A stretch of DNA of 64,000 nucleotides from Thioclava sediminum (lineage in GTDB: Bacteria; Pseudomonadota; Alphaproteobacteria; Rhodobacterales; Rhodobacteraceae): positions 372,001-436,000 of the forward strand of contig NZ_MPZV01000004.1 of NCBI RefSeq assembly GCF_002020355.1. Direction: 5' to 3'. This document shows, piece after piece, positions 55,150 through 64,000 of the stretch. Positions within the stretch are counted from its first letter, which is position 1. Every line of letters begins with the position of its first letter. The notes below the pieces were generated by a model. That model saw only the letters and a list, made by a program, of their open reading frames with translations. It searched no databases and was not told where the DNA came from. The translations under genes were made by a program, and so were the position numbers.

Positions 55150-55278
55150 ACACCCGTGCGATCCCGTTTGATGCCTTTGATTCGCGCTTGCGGCTAGGCC
55201 GCGAAGGGAACCGAAAGGCGCGGTGTCGCGTCGGTCTGGGGGTCTATATAAAGAGTCGAAACGGCTTTCAAGAGGGTT

Positions 55279-55306
55279 TTGGCGTGAAAGCGTTCCAGTG
55301 TAAGAT
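55279..55306 (+). promoter_or_regulatory. Possible sigma-70 promoter of the N-formylglutamate amidohydrolase gene
   Basis: TTGGCG (55279-55284), a 16-base spacer, TAAGAT (55301-55306), about 24 bases ahead of the ATG at 55330. It would give a very short leader. Both hexamers are only partly matched. Confidence 0.3.
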
Positions 55307-55329
55307 ATTAGGCGATCATAAGAGGTTTC

Positions 55330-56196
55330 ATGTCCGACAGCCCAGCCCTTTTGCCGCCGTTCCGGCTGGTTCGCCCCAAGGCGTTGCGGACGGCTGCGGT
55401 CTTCGCCTCGCCCCATTCCGGTGCGCAATACCCGCATAGCCTGCAGGAACGGGCCGTTCTGGACATGCTGCGCCTGCGGTCTTCCGAAGATGCTTTCGTC
55501 GATGAGCTGCTGGCGGATGCGCCGCGATTCGGCGCCCCACTTCTCTGCGCGCAGTATCCCAGAGCCTGGGTCGATCTCAACCGGGCGGAGGACGAACTTG
55601 ATTCGGCGCTGATCGCCGGGCTGGACCGGGCGCATCCGGGGCCGCGCGTCGCTGCCGGTCTCGGGGTGATTCCCCGCGTGGTGTCCGGTGCGCGGGCGAT
55701 CTATCGCGGCAAGATCCCGATGATCGAGGCCGAGGCGCGGATCAACCATGTCTGGCGGCCCTATCACGCGCAGCTCGAGGCGCTGATGGCCGAGGCGCAT
55801 GGGGCTTTCGGGCAGGCGATTCTGCTCGATATGCATTCGATGCCCTCCGAGGCTCTGGCCGCGAGCGGGCCGCGCCGCGCGGAGATCGTACTTGGCGATC
55901 GCTACGGCACCAGCGCCGACCGGGAGATCGTGCGCGAGATCGAACTGATCTTCGAAGGCGAGGGGCTGAACGTGGCGCGCAACAGCCCCTTTGCCGGTGC
56001 CTATATCACGCAGCGCTACGGGCATCCGCGCGAGGGGTATCACGCGATCCAGATCGAGATCGACCGTGCCCTCTACATGGATCAGCACCGCATCGCGCCG
56101 AACGAGAATTTCAACGCGTTCGCGGCGCTGATGAGCCGGGCGGCGCGTCAGATCGCCGATCTCGGAGCACATCCGCTGCGTCACGCGGCGGAGTGA
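55330..56196 (+). CDS. N-formylglutamate amidohydrolase family protein
   Basis: 288 residues. The family blocks ASPHSGAQYP, DLNRAEDEL, GLDRAHPGPRVAAGLGVIPR and ILLDMHSMP are present; the HSG and the DMHSM histidine form the metal site. It hydrolyses N-formylglutamate or a similar acylated amino acid, as HutG does in histidine catabolism, but no hut genes are near. It converges with dinB, with one base between the stop codons. ATAAGAGG precedes the ATG. Confidence 0.88.
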   Translation: MSDSPALLPPFRLVRPKALRTAAVFASPHSGAQYPHSLQERAVLDMLRLRSSEDAFVDELLADAPRFGAPLLCAQYPRAWVDLNRAEDELDSALIAGLDRAHPGPRVAAGLGVIPRVVSGARAIYRGKIPMIEAEARINHVWRPYHAQLEALMAEAHGAFGQAILLDMHSMPSEALAASGPRRAEIVLGDRYGTSADREIVREIELIFEGEGLNVARNSPFAGAYITQRYGHPREGYHAIQIEIDRALYMDQHRIAPNENFNAFAALMSRAARQIADLGAHPLRHAAE

Positions 56197-56197
56197 C

Positions 56198-57460
56198 TCA
56201 CTCCCCGTCCCAGCCGCGCCCGTTGCGGATCGCATCCGCCCCGAATCGCGCCCGGATCGCATCTTTCGCCCGCTCCGCGCTTGCGCGCTTGCCCGCATCG
56301 GGGTCGAGCAGGTCACCCGCCGGATCGCGCCCATCGGCGGCCGTGAGGTCGGAAAATCCGATGCCGATGAGTCGGTAGGCCTGCCCCTTCGGCAGTTTGT
56401 CGAACAGCGTCTCGCCCGCGCGATAGAGCGTGTCGGCCAATTGGCTCGGCTCCTCCAGCCGGGTCTGCCGGGTCACGGTCGCGAAATCAGCCTTCTTGAG
56501 CTTCAGCGTCACCGTCCGCCCCGCCAGATCGCGCGCCTTCATCCGGGCCGAGACCTTCTCGGCCAGATGCCACAGCTTGCCCATCAGCGCCTCGCGATCG
56601 GCGATGTCAGTGTTGAAGGTGGTCTCGTTCGACACCGATTTCATCGGCGAGTCGGGAGAGACGCGCCGCGCATCGAGCCCGCTGGCCAACTCAAACAGCC
56701 GCCGCCCCGACGCGCCGAAGCGGTCCTCCATCCGCGACAGCCCCGCGCGGCGGATATCGGCAAGCGTGCGGATGCCCGCGCGCCCCAAGGCCGAGCGCGT
56801 CGCCGCCCCCACGCCCCAAAGGATCGACACCGGCTTGTCGCGGAGAAACTCTTCCGTATCGCCGCGCCCGATCACCGAAAACCCGCGCGGCTTGTCGAGA
56901 TCCGAGGCGATCTTGGCGAGGAACTTGTTATGCGAGAGGCCAACCGAGGCCGTGACCCCGATCTCCGTCTCGATCTCGCGCGCAAGCCGCGCCATCAGGA
57001 GCGCGGGCGGCGCATGATGCAGCCGCTCCGTCCCGCCCAAATCGAGGAACGCCTCGTCGAGCGAGAGCGGCTCGATCAGCGGCGTCAGCTCGACCATCTT
57101 CGCCCGGATCTCGCGCGAGACGCTGGCGTAATGCTCCATCCGCGGTTTGATGATCACCGCATCGGGGCAAAGCTTGCGCGCCTGATACATCGGCATGGCC
57201 GAGCGCACGCCGGAGATTCGCGCGATGTAGCAGCAGGTCGTCACCACCCCGCGCGTGCCGCCCCCCACGATCACCGCCTGCGAAGACAGCTCGGGATTGT
57301 CGCGCTTCTCGACCGAGGCGTAGAAACTGTCGCAATCGATATGCGCGATGGGCAGGTCGAACAGCTCCGGATGCGAAAGGATGCGCGACTTGCCGCAGGC
57401 GGGGCAACGCTTCGGCGCCTCGTCAAAACTCTTCAGGCAATGGCGGCAAAGGGCGGGCAT
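56198..57460 (-). CDS. dinB: DNA polymerase IV (Y family) with N-terminal zinc ribbon
   Basis: 420 residues, longer than E. coli DinB. The N-terminal 35 residues contain two CxxC pairs (C5/C8 and C19/C22), a zinc ribbon. The palm motif HIDCDSFYASVE follows with the catalytic Asp, and SLDEAFLD has the second acidic pair. Helix-hairpin-helix, and little-finger domains with TLKLKKADF, complete it. It performs error-prone bypass of lesions. No LexA box is evident in its short upstream region. A 3'-end repeat lies upstream. Confidence 0.93.
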   Translation of the reverse strand: MPALCRHCLKSFDEAPKRCPACGKSRILSHPELFDLPIAHIDCDSFYASVEKRDNPELSSQAVIVGGGTRGVVTTCCYIARISGVRSAMPMYQARKLCPDAVIIKPRMEHYASVSREIRAKMVELTPLIEPLSLDEAFLDLGGTERLHHAPPALLMARLAREIETEIGVTASVGLSHNKFLAKIASDLDKPRGFSVIGRGDTEEFLRDKPVSILWGVGAATRSALGRAGIRTLADIRRAGLSRMEDRFGASGRRLFELASGLDARRVSPDSPMKSVSNETTFNTDIADREALMGKLWHLAEKVSARMKARDLAGRTVTLKLKKADFATVTRQTRLEEPSQLADTLYRAGETLFDKLPKGQAYRLIGIGFSDLTAADGRDPAGDLLDPDAGKRASAERAKDAIRARFGADAIRNGRGWDGE

Positions 57461-57498
57461 GGGGACTCGATCCGGGGGTGTGCCCCTTAGATACTCTC

Positions 57499-57563
57499 TC
57501 TTCCTCTTGGCGGAAATATCCCGGGGTGAATTGGCGTAGCCAAGAGGGGCAGCGCCCCCGACG
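57499..57563 (-). repeat. Intergenic 3'-end repeat, copy 4 (after clpB)
   Basis: Minus strand: GGGGGCGCTGCCCC, then TTGGCTACGCCAA hairpin, then ACCCCGGGATATTTC and CGCCAAGAGGAAGAG. It follows the clpB terminator in the same direction as clpB. Confidence 0.75.
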
Positions 57564-57569
57564 CTGACG

Positions 57570-57594
57570 AAAAAGGGGCGGATCGCTCCGCCCC
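57570..57594 (-). terminator. Rho-independent terminator of clpB
   Basis: On the minus strand GGGGCGGA-GCGA-TCCGCCCC is followed by TTTTT. It is 24 bases after the clpB stop. Confidence 0.85.
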
Positions 57595-57617
57595 TCTCAA
57601 TCGATTTTCAGGTGGGT

Positions 57618-60239
<2,622 letters not shown>

Positions 60240-60320
60240 CGGCATTCTCCTTTTTTAAAGCCCCCGGGATGTGTCTGGCCCTATATTAGGCGCCGTCCTG
60301 ACCGGGTCTCGATATGAAAA

Positions 60321-60347
60321 ATGGGATGTGGCGCATCCCGCTTCAAG
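60321..60347 (-). promoter_or_regulatory. Sigma-32 (RpoH)-type promoter of clpB
   Basis: Minus strand: CTTGAA (60347-60342), 16 bases, CCCAT (60325-60321). This matches the heat-shock consensus CTTGAA-N(13-16)-CCCAT closely. The message would have a leader of about 75 bases ahead of the ATG at 60239. Confidence 0.6.
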
Positions 60348-60436
60348 AGCTTTATGGCGACCATTTCGCCGCAGGTGGAAACCAAAACGCAAGGTTTAGC
60401 GTTTACGCAGGGACACCCACACAGGAGGCTCCGAGG

Positions 60437-60646
60437 ATGCATCATGCCAGCGCCACGCGCATCGCGCGCCTGATTTACAACGCCGCGCAGCGCCGTTTCG
60501 AGGCGGTCGTCGAATTCTTCACCCCCGGGATCGCGCAGCCGCTGCGGGTGCCCGTTCGGGTCGAAGCCAGCCCCAACATTTCGCATCGCCAGCTCGCCCG
60601 CGCGCTGACCCGCGAAGCGCAACGTCGTGGCATCGGCGGGCTGTGA
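60437..60646 (+). CDS. Conserved hypothetical protein next to pyrF
   Basis: 69 residues from ATG 60437 with GAGGCTCCGAGG in front; a longer frame up to 60314 lies in the clpB promoter and is rejected. It is basic (MHHASATRIARLIYNAAQRR) with strands RFEAVVEFFT and RVPVRVEASP. No motif or membrane segment. pyrF begins 72 bases downstream on the same strand. I cannot name the family. Confidence 0.65.
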   Translation: MHHASATRIARLIYNAAQRRFEAVVEFFTPGIAQPLRVPVRVEASPNISHRQLARALTREAQRRGIGGL

Positions 60647-60718
60647 TCCCGCGAACGGCTTGACGTAGCGGTGATTGATCCGCATCAGGGGGCGATCTTG
60701 AAAAGGAGCGCCCCAGCG

Positions 60719-61429
60719 ATGACCGACATGACCCTGCCCGCCGACGACCGTCTCATCGTCGCCCTCGACGTGCCGAGCGCCTATGAAGGCCTCGTGCTGG
60801 CGAACCAGCTGGGCGACTCGGTGTCCTTCTACAAAATCGGTCTTGGAATGCTCACGGGCGGCGGCCTCGCGCTGGCCAGCGAGCTGAAGCAGGATCAGGG
60901 CAAGCGCATCTTCCTCGACATGAAGCTGTTCGATATCGGCGCGACGGTCGAGAACGCCGTACGCGGGTTGGCGCAGTTCGACCTCGATTTCCTGACCGTG
61001 CATGGCGACCCCTATGTGGTGAAGGCCGCCAAGGAAGGCGCGGCGGGTACCGATCTGAAAATCCTCGCCGTGACGATCCTGACCTCGCTCGACCGCGAGG
61101 ACCTGAACGGGGCGCTGATCAAGGACGGCGCGATCAGCGACCTGGTGGCGGAGCGTGCAGGGCGAGCCTTCGAGGCCGGTGCGGATGGCGTGATCGCCTC
61201 GCCGCAGGAGGCCGCGATGATCCGCGCGCTGCCCGAGGCGGAGGGCCGTCTGATCGTGACGCCGGGCGTGCGTCCCACCGGGGCCGATCTCGGCGATCAG
61301 AAGCGGATTGCGACCCCGGCAGCGGCCGTGGGTGCAGGGGCCGACCATATCGTCGTCGGTCGCCCGATCCACCGCGCGCCCGATCCGCGCGCTGCGGCGG
61401 AAGCGATCCTCAAAGAATTGCAGGGCTGA
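60719..61429 (+). CDS. pyrF: Orotidine 5'-phosphate decarboxylase
   Basis: 236 residues from ATG 60719; the AGGAG is 10 bases upstream. The catalytic D-x-K-x-x-D motif is FLDMKLFDIG. The C-terminal phosphate-binding GADHIVVGRPIH is present. It makes UMP, the last step of pyrimidine synthesis. It converges with a single-helix membrane protein gene. Confidence 0.95.
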   Translation: MTDMTLPADDRLIVALDVPSAYEGLVLANQLGDSVSFYKIGLGMLTGGGLALASELKQDQGKRIFLDMKLFDIGATVENAVRGLAQFDLDFLTVHGDPYVVKAAKEGAAGTDLKILAVTILTSLDREDLNGALIKDGAISDLVAERAGRAFEAGADGVIASPQEAAMIRALPEAEGRLIVTPGVRPTGADLGDQKRIATPAAAVGAGADHIVVGRPIHRAPDPRAAAEAILKELQG

Positions 61430-61439
61430 TTAGCATTTC

Positions 61440-61679
61440 TTACTGACCGTCGCCGCCTGTCGCCGGGCCGCTCGTCTTCGATTCGGGCGCCACGTCGACC
61501 TTCGCGGCATTCGGGTCGGACATCTGCTGCTCGCTCGGCGGATCGGTGGCGGCGTCGTCACCCCCGTCGATTGGCGTATCGGCAACGAGCCAGACCACGA
61601 CACCCAGTGCCGCGACCAGCGCAACCAGGGTGAGTATCAGGCCGCCGATACTGCTCTGTCGGTTCGAATCCTTGGCCAT
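61440..61679 (-). CDS. Single-helix membrane protein with acidic tail (twin 2)
   Basis: 79 residues from ATG 61679; a longer frame is rejected. A short basic/polar head (MAKDSNRQSSIGG) is followed by a transmembrane helix (LILTLVALVAALGVVVWLVA) and a disordered Asp/Pro-rich tail of about 40 residues. It resembles the next gene (61836-62144) in layout and in sequence of the head and helix. Likely periplasmic tail. Function unknown. Confidence 0.75.
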   Translation of the reverse strand: MAKDSNRQSSIGGLILTLVALVAALGVVVWLVADTPIDGGDDAATDPPSEQQMSDPNAAKVDVAPESKTSGPATGGDGQ

Positions 61680-61775
61680 TCTTGCTCGCCTCTTCGCTTT
61701 GATCCCTCGGTAAAGGAAACGCGAGGCTCTGACCTGCGTTCCTCCTCCCGTCATCAGATAGGCGGAGCATGGCGC

Positions 61776-61807
61776 AAAATGAAACGGCGCCCCGCAGGAC
61801 GCCGCTT
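61776..61807 (-). terminator. Terminator after the larger single-helix membrane protein gene
   Basis: Minus strand AGCGGCGTCC-TGC-GGGGCGCCGTT with two wobble pairs, followed by TCATTTTGC. It is 29 bases after the stop at 61836. Confidence 0.6.
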
Positions 61808-61835
61808 CACTTGCACGTGATCTGCAAACGCGGGA

Positions 61836-62144
61836 TCAGTTCGAGCCGCCGCTTTGCGTGGTGGCCTCAGCCGACGCGCCGCTCGTGTCGGTGCTGCCGC
61901 TGTCGCTGGCCGCCGCATCGCCCGAGGCGTCGGCGCTGGACGAATCCGCCGGGGCTGCGTTGTCGTTGTTCTCGATCGTGACCGAGGTGGCGCTCGCGTC
62001 GCTTTCGGTGGGCGCAGTGCTGGCGCTCTCGTCCCCGGGCGACATCATGAGCCAAAGGACGATGCCTAGGGCGACGACGACCGCGCCCAGAACGAAGTAG
62101 ATGCCGCCCAGACCCGAGCGTTCGTGATTATGCGTGTCAGACAT
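61836..62144 (-). CDS. Single-helix membrane protein with long Ser/Ala/Asp tail (twin 1)
   Basis: 102 residues. The head MSDTHNHERSGLGG leads to a helix (IYFVLGAVVVALGIVLWLMM), and a low-complexity tail of Ser, Ala, Asp and Thr follows to the C-terminus. GGAGATCATC precedes the ATG. It has the layout of the neighbouring smaller protein at 61440-61679, so the two may be paralogues. Likely anchored with the tail in the periplasm. Function unknown. Confidence 0.75.
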   Translation of the reverse strand: MSDTHNHERSGLGGIYFVLGAVVVALGIVLWLMMSPGDESASTAPTESDASATSVTIENNDNAAPADSSSADASGDAAASDSGSTDTSGASAEATTQSGGSN

Positions 62145-62256
62145 GATGATCTCCTGTCGATTTTCATCTCTCTGTATTGGCGAGAGAACATCGATAGGCC
62201 GCTTCCAGTTCCCGCGATGCGCGGGAAGTCGCCGGCAGCGGTTTCGTCACAGGTCC

Positions 62257-62532
62257 TCAGTTCTCGTTGATATCGTCATGCCATTGCTTCACCTGACCGC
62301 GCCGCACGCCCATCAGTTTGCGCAGCGCGAGCCATGCGATGATCGACAGAACCGCGAAGGTGATCAGCGTGATCGGCACCGACTTTCCGACGATGCCGAT
62401 CCAGATCAGCCCGCCGGTGATCACCGCCCCGATCGAGAAGCCGAGGAAGATGAAGCCGGGGATGATCATCTCGGCCCCGCCCAGCACCAGACCGGCCAGA
62501 ACCCAGACCCACGGAAGTTGCCAGAGGTCCAT
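62257..62532 (-). CDS. NfeD family membrane protein
   Basis: 91 residues from ATG 62532, overlapping the SPFH stop (TGATG). The two or three hydrophobic segments and the motif GLVLGGAEMIIPGFIFLGFS mark the NfeD1b-type. It is the short form without the OB-fold periplasmic domain, so it may be the membrane part only. It is an accessory of the SPFH protein encoded upstream. Confidence 0.88.
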   Translation of the reverse strand: MDLWQLPWVWVLAGLVLGGAEMIIPGFIFLGFSIGAVITGGLIWIGIVGKSVPITLITFAVLSIIAWLALRKLMGVRRGQVKQWHDDINEN

Positions 62533-63413
62533 CACGCTTTCCTCAGAAGCTGGAAGGCGTCGGTGAAGGCCTCGAGGGCTGCTGCAGGTAGGATCACGGT
62601 CTGCTTGCCTTCGCCCTTGGCCACCTGAGCCAGCGCATCGACCTGTTTCAGCGCGACCTGATATTGCGCGGCTTCCAAGCCGTTCTTCGCAATCGCCAGC
62701 GCGACGACTTCCGTAGCATAGGCTTCGGCATCGGCCGAGATGCGGCGCGCCTCGGCCTCTTTCTGCGCCTGGAACAGCTGGGCTTCGGCGGCGAGTTCGA
62801 CCGCGCGCTTCTTGCCTTCGGCCTCGGTCACCTGCGCCCGGCGCGCGCGCTCGGCGTTGAGCTGTTGCAGCATCGCGGCGCGGGTCGCCTCGTCGAGATT
62901 GACGTCGAGAATCTCAGCGCGCGTTACCTCGATCCCCCAATCATCGACCATCACGGCGACCTGTTCGCGGACCTTCTCGATCAGGCGGGCACGGTTCGAT
63001 TGCACCTCGTCGAGTTCGATCACCCCGATCTCGGAGCGCACGATCCCCGCCACCGTCGTCGCGATCGCGGCGTCGACATCGCGGATACGGTAGACGGTCT
63101 TTTCCGGCTCGGTGATCCGGTAGAAGACCGAGGTTTCGACCTTCACCAGCACGTTGTCGGCGGTGATCGCGTCCTGCATCGCGTTGGGCAACTGACGCTC
63201 GAGGATCGAGATCTTGTGCGGCACTCGGTCGAGGAACGGCACGATGAAGTTGATGCCGGGGCCGAGCACCGCGCGCAGCCGCCCGAAGCGCTCAACGACG
63301 TGCTTCTCGGATTGCGGCACGATACGCACGCCGAGGAAGACCGACAGGATCAACAGAACCGCGACGGCGATCATCACGATATCGCTGCCGGTTAGGGAAT
63401 TAAGGAAATACAT
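62532..63413 (-). CDS. SPFH/Band 7 (stomatin/QmcA-like) protein
   Basis: 293 residues. A single N-terminal transmembrane helix (about 10-28) is followed by the Band 7 domain starting at RIVPQSEKHVVERFGR, with the NVLVKVETSVFYRI core and a coiled coil (about 195-245). It scaffolds membrane microdomains and often controls a protease. It lies upstream of NfeD and downstream of the small membrane protein (63435-63593), so three genes may form one operon. Confidence 0.93.
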   Translation of the reverse strand: MYFLNSLTGSDIVMIAVAVLLILSVFLGVRIVPQSEKHVVERFGRLRAVLGPGINFIVPFLDRVPHKISILERQLPNAMQDAITADNVLVKVETSVFYRITEPEKTVYRIRDVDAAIATTVAGIVRSEIGVIELDEVQSNRARLIEKVREQVAVMVDDWGIEVTRAEILDVNLDEATRAAMLQQLNAERARRAQVTEAEGKKRAVELAAEAQLFQAQKEAEARRISADAEAYATEVVALAIAKNGLEAAQYQVALKQVDALAQVAKGEGKQTVILPAAALEAFTDAFQLLRKA

Positions 63414-63434
63414 CTGGGCCTCGACCTTCTGAAC

Positions 63435-63593
63435 TCACACTTGATTACCGGGAAAGACGCGCAAGGCGAGCAGCGTCAGCACCACGAGCACGGCCCAGCC
63501 CCCGGGCCGTGAGATGAGCCAGACCGCGAGCGCGAAGCCTATCCCGACGATACGACTGCTCGCCGTCGCGAGAAAGCCGAACAGCACGCCCAT
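63435..63593 (-). CDS. Small two-helix membrane protein upstream of the SPFH/NfeD pair
   Basis: 52 residues from ATG 63593. Two hydrophobic segments: MGVLFGFLATASSRIVGIG and LISRPGGWAVLVVLTLLALR. The ATG has no own ribosome-binding site; instead AAGGAG precedes a nine-codon ORF (63593-63622) whose stop overlaps this ATG, suggesting translational coupling. A GTG at 63647 in the same frame would give 70 residues. It lies 21 bases before the SPFH gene. Confidence 0.55.
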   Translation of the reverse strand: MGVLFGFLATASSRIVGIGFALAVWLISRPGGWAVLVVLTLLALRVFPGNQV

Positions 63594-63688
63594 CAGGCGA
63601 ATTCCATCAAATTGGGGGTCATCGACTGCTCCTTGTGGTTTTTCCACAAGTTTGCCGCAACTTCCGCGATTTGGGAAGGCTGTTGCGC

Positions 63689-64000
63689 TCAGCCTAGGCG
63701 TGCAGGCAGGCGCAGGCCGCGCAATACGTCGGCGCCGGACATCGGACGCTTGCCCGGGCGTTGGGCTTCGAGGATTTCCAGCGCGCCCGTGCCGCAGGCG
63801 ATGGTAAACCCGTCGAGGATCTCGCCCGGTGCGCCGCTTCCCTCTGCCGGGGCGGCGCGCAGCAGCTTGATCCGTTCACCCGCGATTTCGGTCCAGGCAC
63901 CCGGGAAGGGCGAGAGCCCGTTGATATGCCGGATCACCTCATCCGCCGGGCGCGTCCAATCGACCTGCGCCTCCGCCTTGTCGATCTTCGCGGCATAGGT
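63689..64000 (-). CDS. fmt: Methionyl-tRNA formyltransferase, C-terminal part (5' end outside window)
   Basis: The frame is open from base 64000 to the TGA at 63689-63691, about 103 residues. It reads TYAAKIDKAEAQVDWTRPAD and SPFPGAWTEIAG, the start of the C-terminal OB-fold domain of Fmt, and ends in the GADVLRGLRLPARLG tail. Fmt formylates initiator tRNA. The catalytic N-terminal half is not in the window. Confidence 0.9.
   Translation of the reverse strand, partial: TYAAKIDKAEAQVDWTRPADEVIRHINGLSPFPGAWTEIAGERIKLLRAAPAEGSGAPGEILDGFTIACGTGALEILEAQRPGKRPMSGADVLRGLRLPARLG

Noticed and set aside
62209-62227. A perfect 8-bp stem (TTCCCGCG/CGCGGGAA) after the NfeD gene as a terminator.
   Set aside because: No T run on either strand. 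It may be a rho-dependent or stabilising hairpin, but there is too little evidence.

Overview
The window is a gene-dense, GC-rich piece of chromosome from an alphaproteobacterium, most likely order Rhodobacterales (Paracoccaceae/Rhodobacteraceae). The evidence is the codon use, the short intergenic gaps, the ATGA/TGATG-overlapping operons, the 41-residue single-cysteine L36, a Dpo4-type DinB with an N-terminal zinc ribbon, rpoZ next to a bifunctional (p)ppGpp enzyme, and many small conserved proteins usual in that group. The genus cannot be fixed from this sequence. I see no IS element, prophage, CRISPR array, rRNA operon or replication origin. The only tRNA is tRNA-Val(GAC).

Layout. 1-1240: the tail of a sulfotransferase and a Hint-domain protein with an array of palindromic repeats in front of it. 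1422-5725: a fatty-acid beta-oxidation operon on the minus strand (GST, thiolase, an odd 90-residue protein, FadJ). 5920-10223: small proteins, a long acyl-CoA dehydrogenase paired with a MerR regulator, and a second MerR gene. The MerR promoter and the promoter of the GST-thiolase-FadJ operon share a 15-bp operator-like sequence, so the two loci probably form one regulon. 10224-20007: a UPF0173 hydrolase, gatC-gatA, a lipoprotein/amidase pair, 2,4-dienoyl-CoA reductase, LysR, OmpA-like, GNAT and a MoaB/CinA-like protein. 20065-28006: map, HAD phosphatase, rsmD, ferredoxin reductase-like protein, peroxiredoxin, PCD, MscS, a peptidogalycan-type acyltransferase, GDPD and RidA. 28007-41319: smc, lrgAB, a TRIC-like channel, rnhA, GST, ispH, YqaA, a NYN protein, folK, rpoZ, rsh, DUF2062 and WGR proteins. 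41424-44035: a two-component pair.

44247-53070 is a plus-strand cluster of about 8.8 kb: a long-chain-type acyl-CoA synthetase, a complete Liv-type ABC importer (ATPase, permease, a small two-helix protein, permease, binding protein, ATPase) and a PaaK-like ligase. It looks like uptake of a carboxylate coupled to CoA activation, with unknown substrate. Immediately downstream is a secreted protein with a caspase-like fold that seems to have lost both catalytic residues and carries two peptidoglycan-binding domains. 54868-64000: rpmJ, tRNA-Val, an N-formylglutamate amidohydrolase-like protein, dinB, clpB with a sigma-32-like promoter, pyrF, two look-alike single-helix proteins, an SPFH/NfeD pair and the end of fmt.

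At a larger scale, four copies of an intergenic repeat occur. Each has a GC-rich hairpin followed by CCCCGGGATATTTC and a purine-rich tail, and each lies just after a stop codon in the same orientation as that gene (amidase, map, smc, clpB), so it behaves as a 3'-end element.
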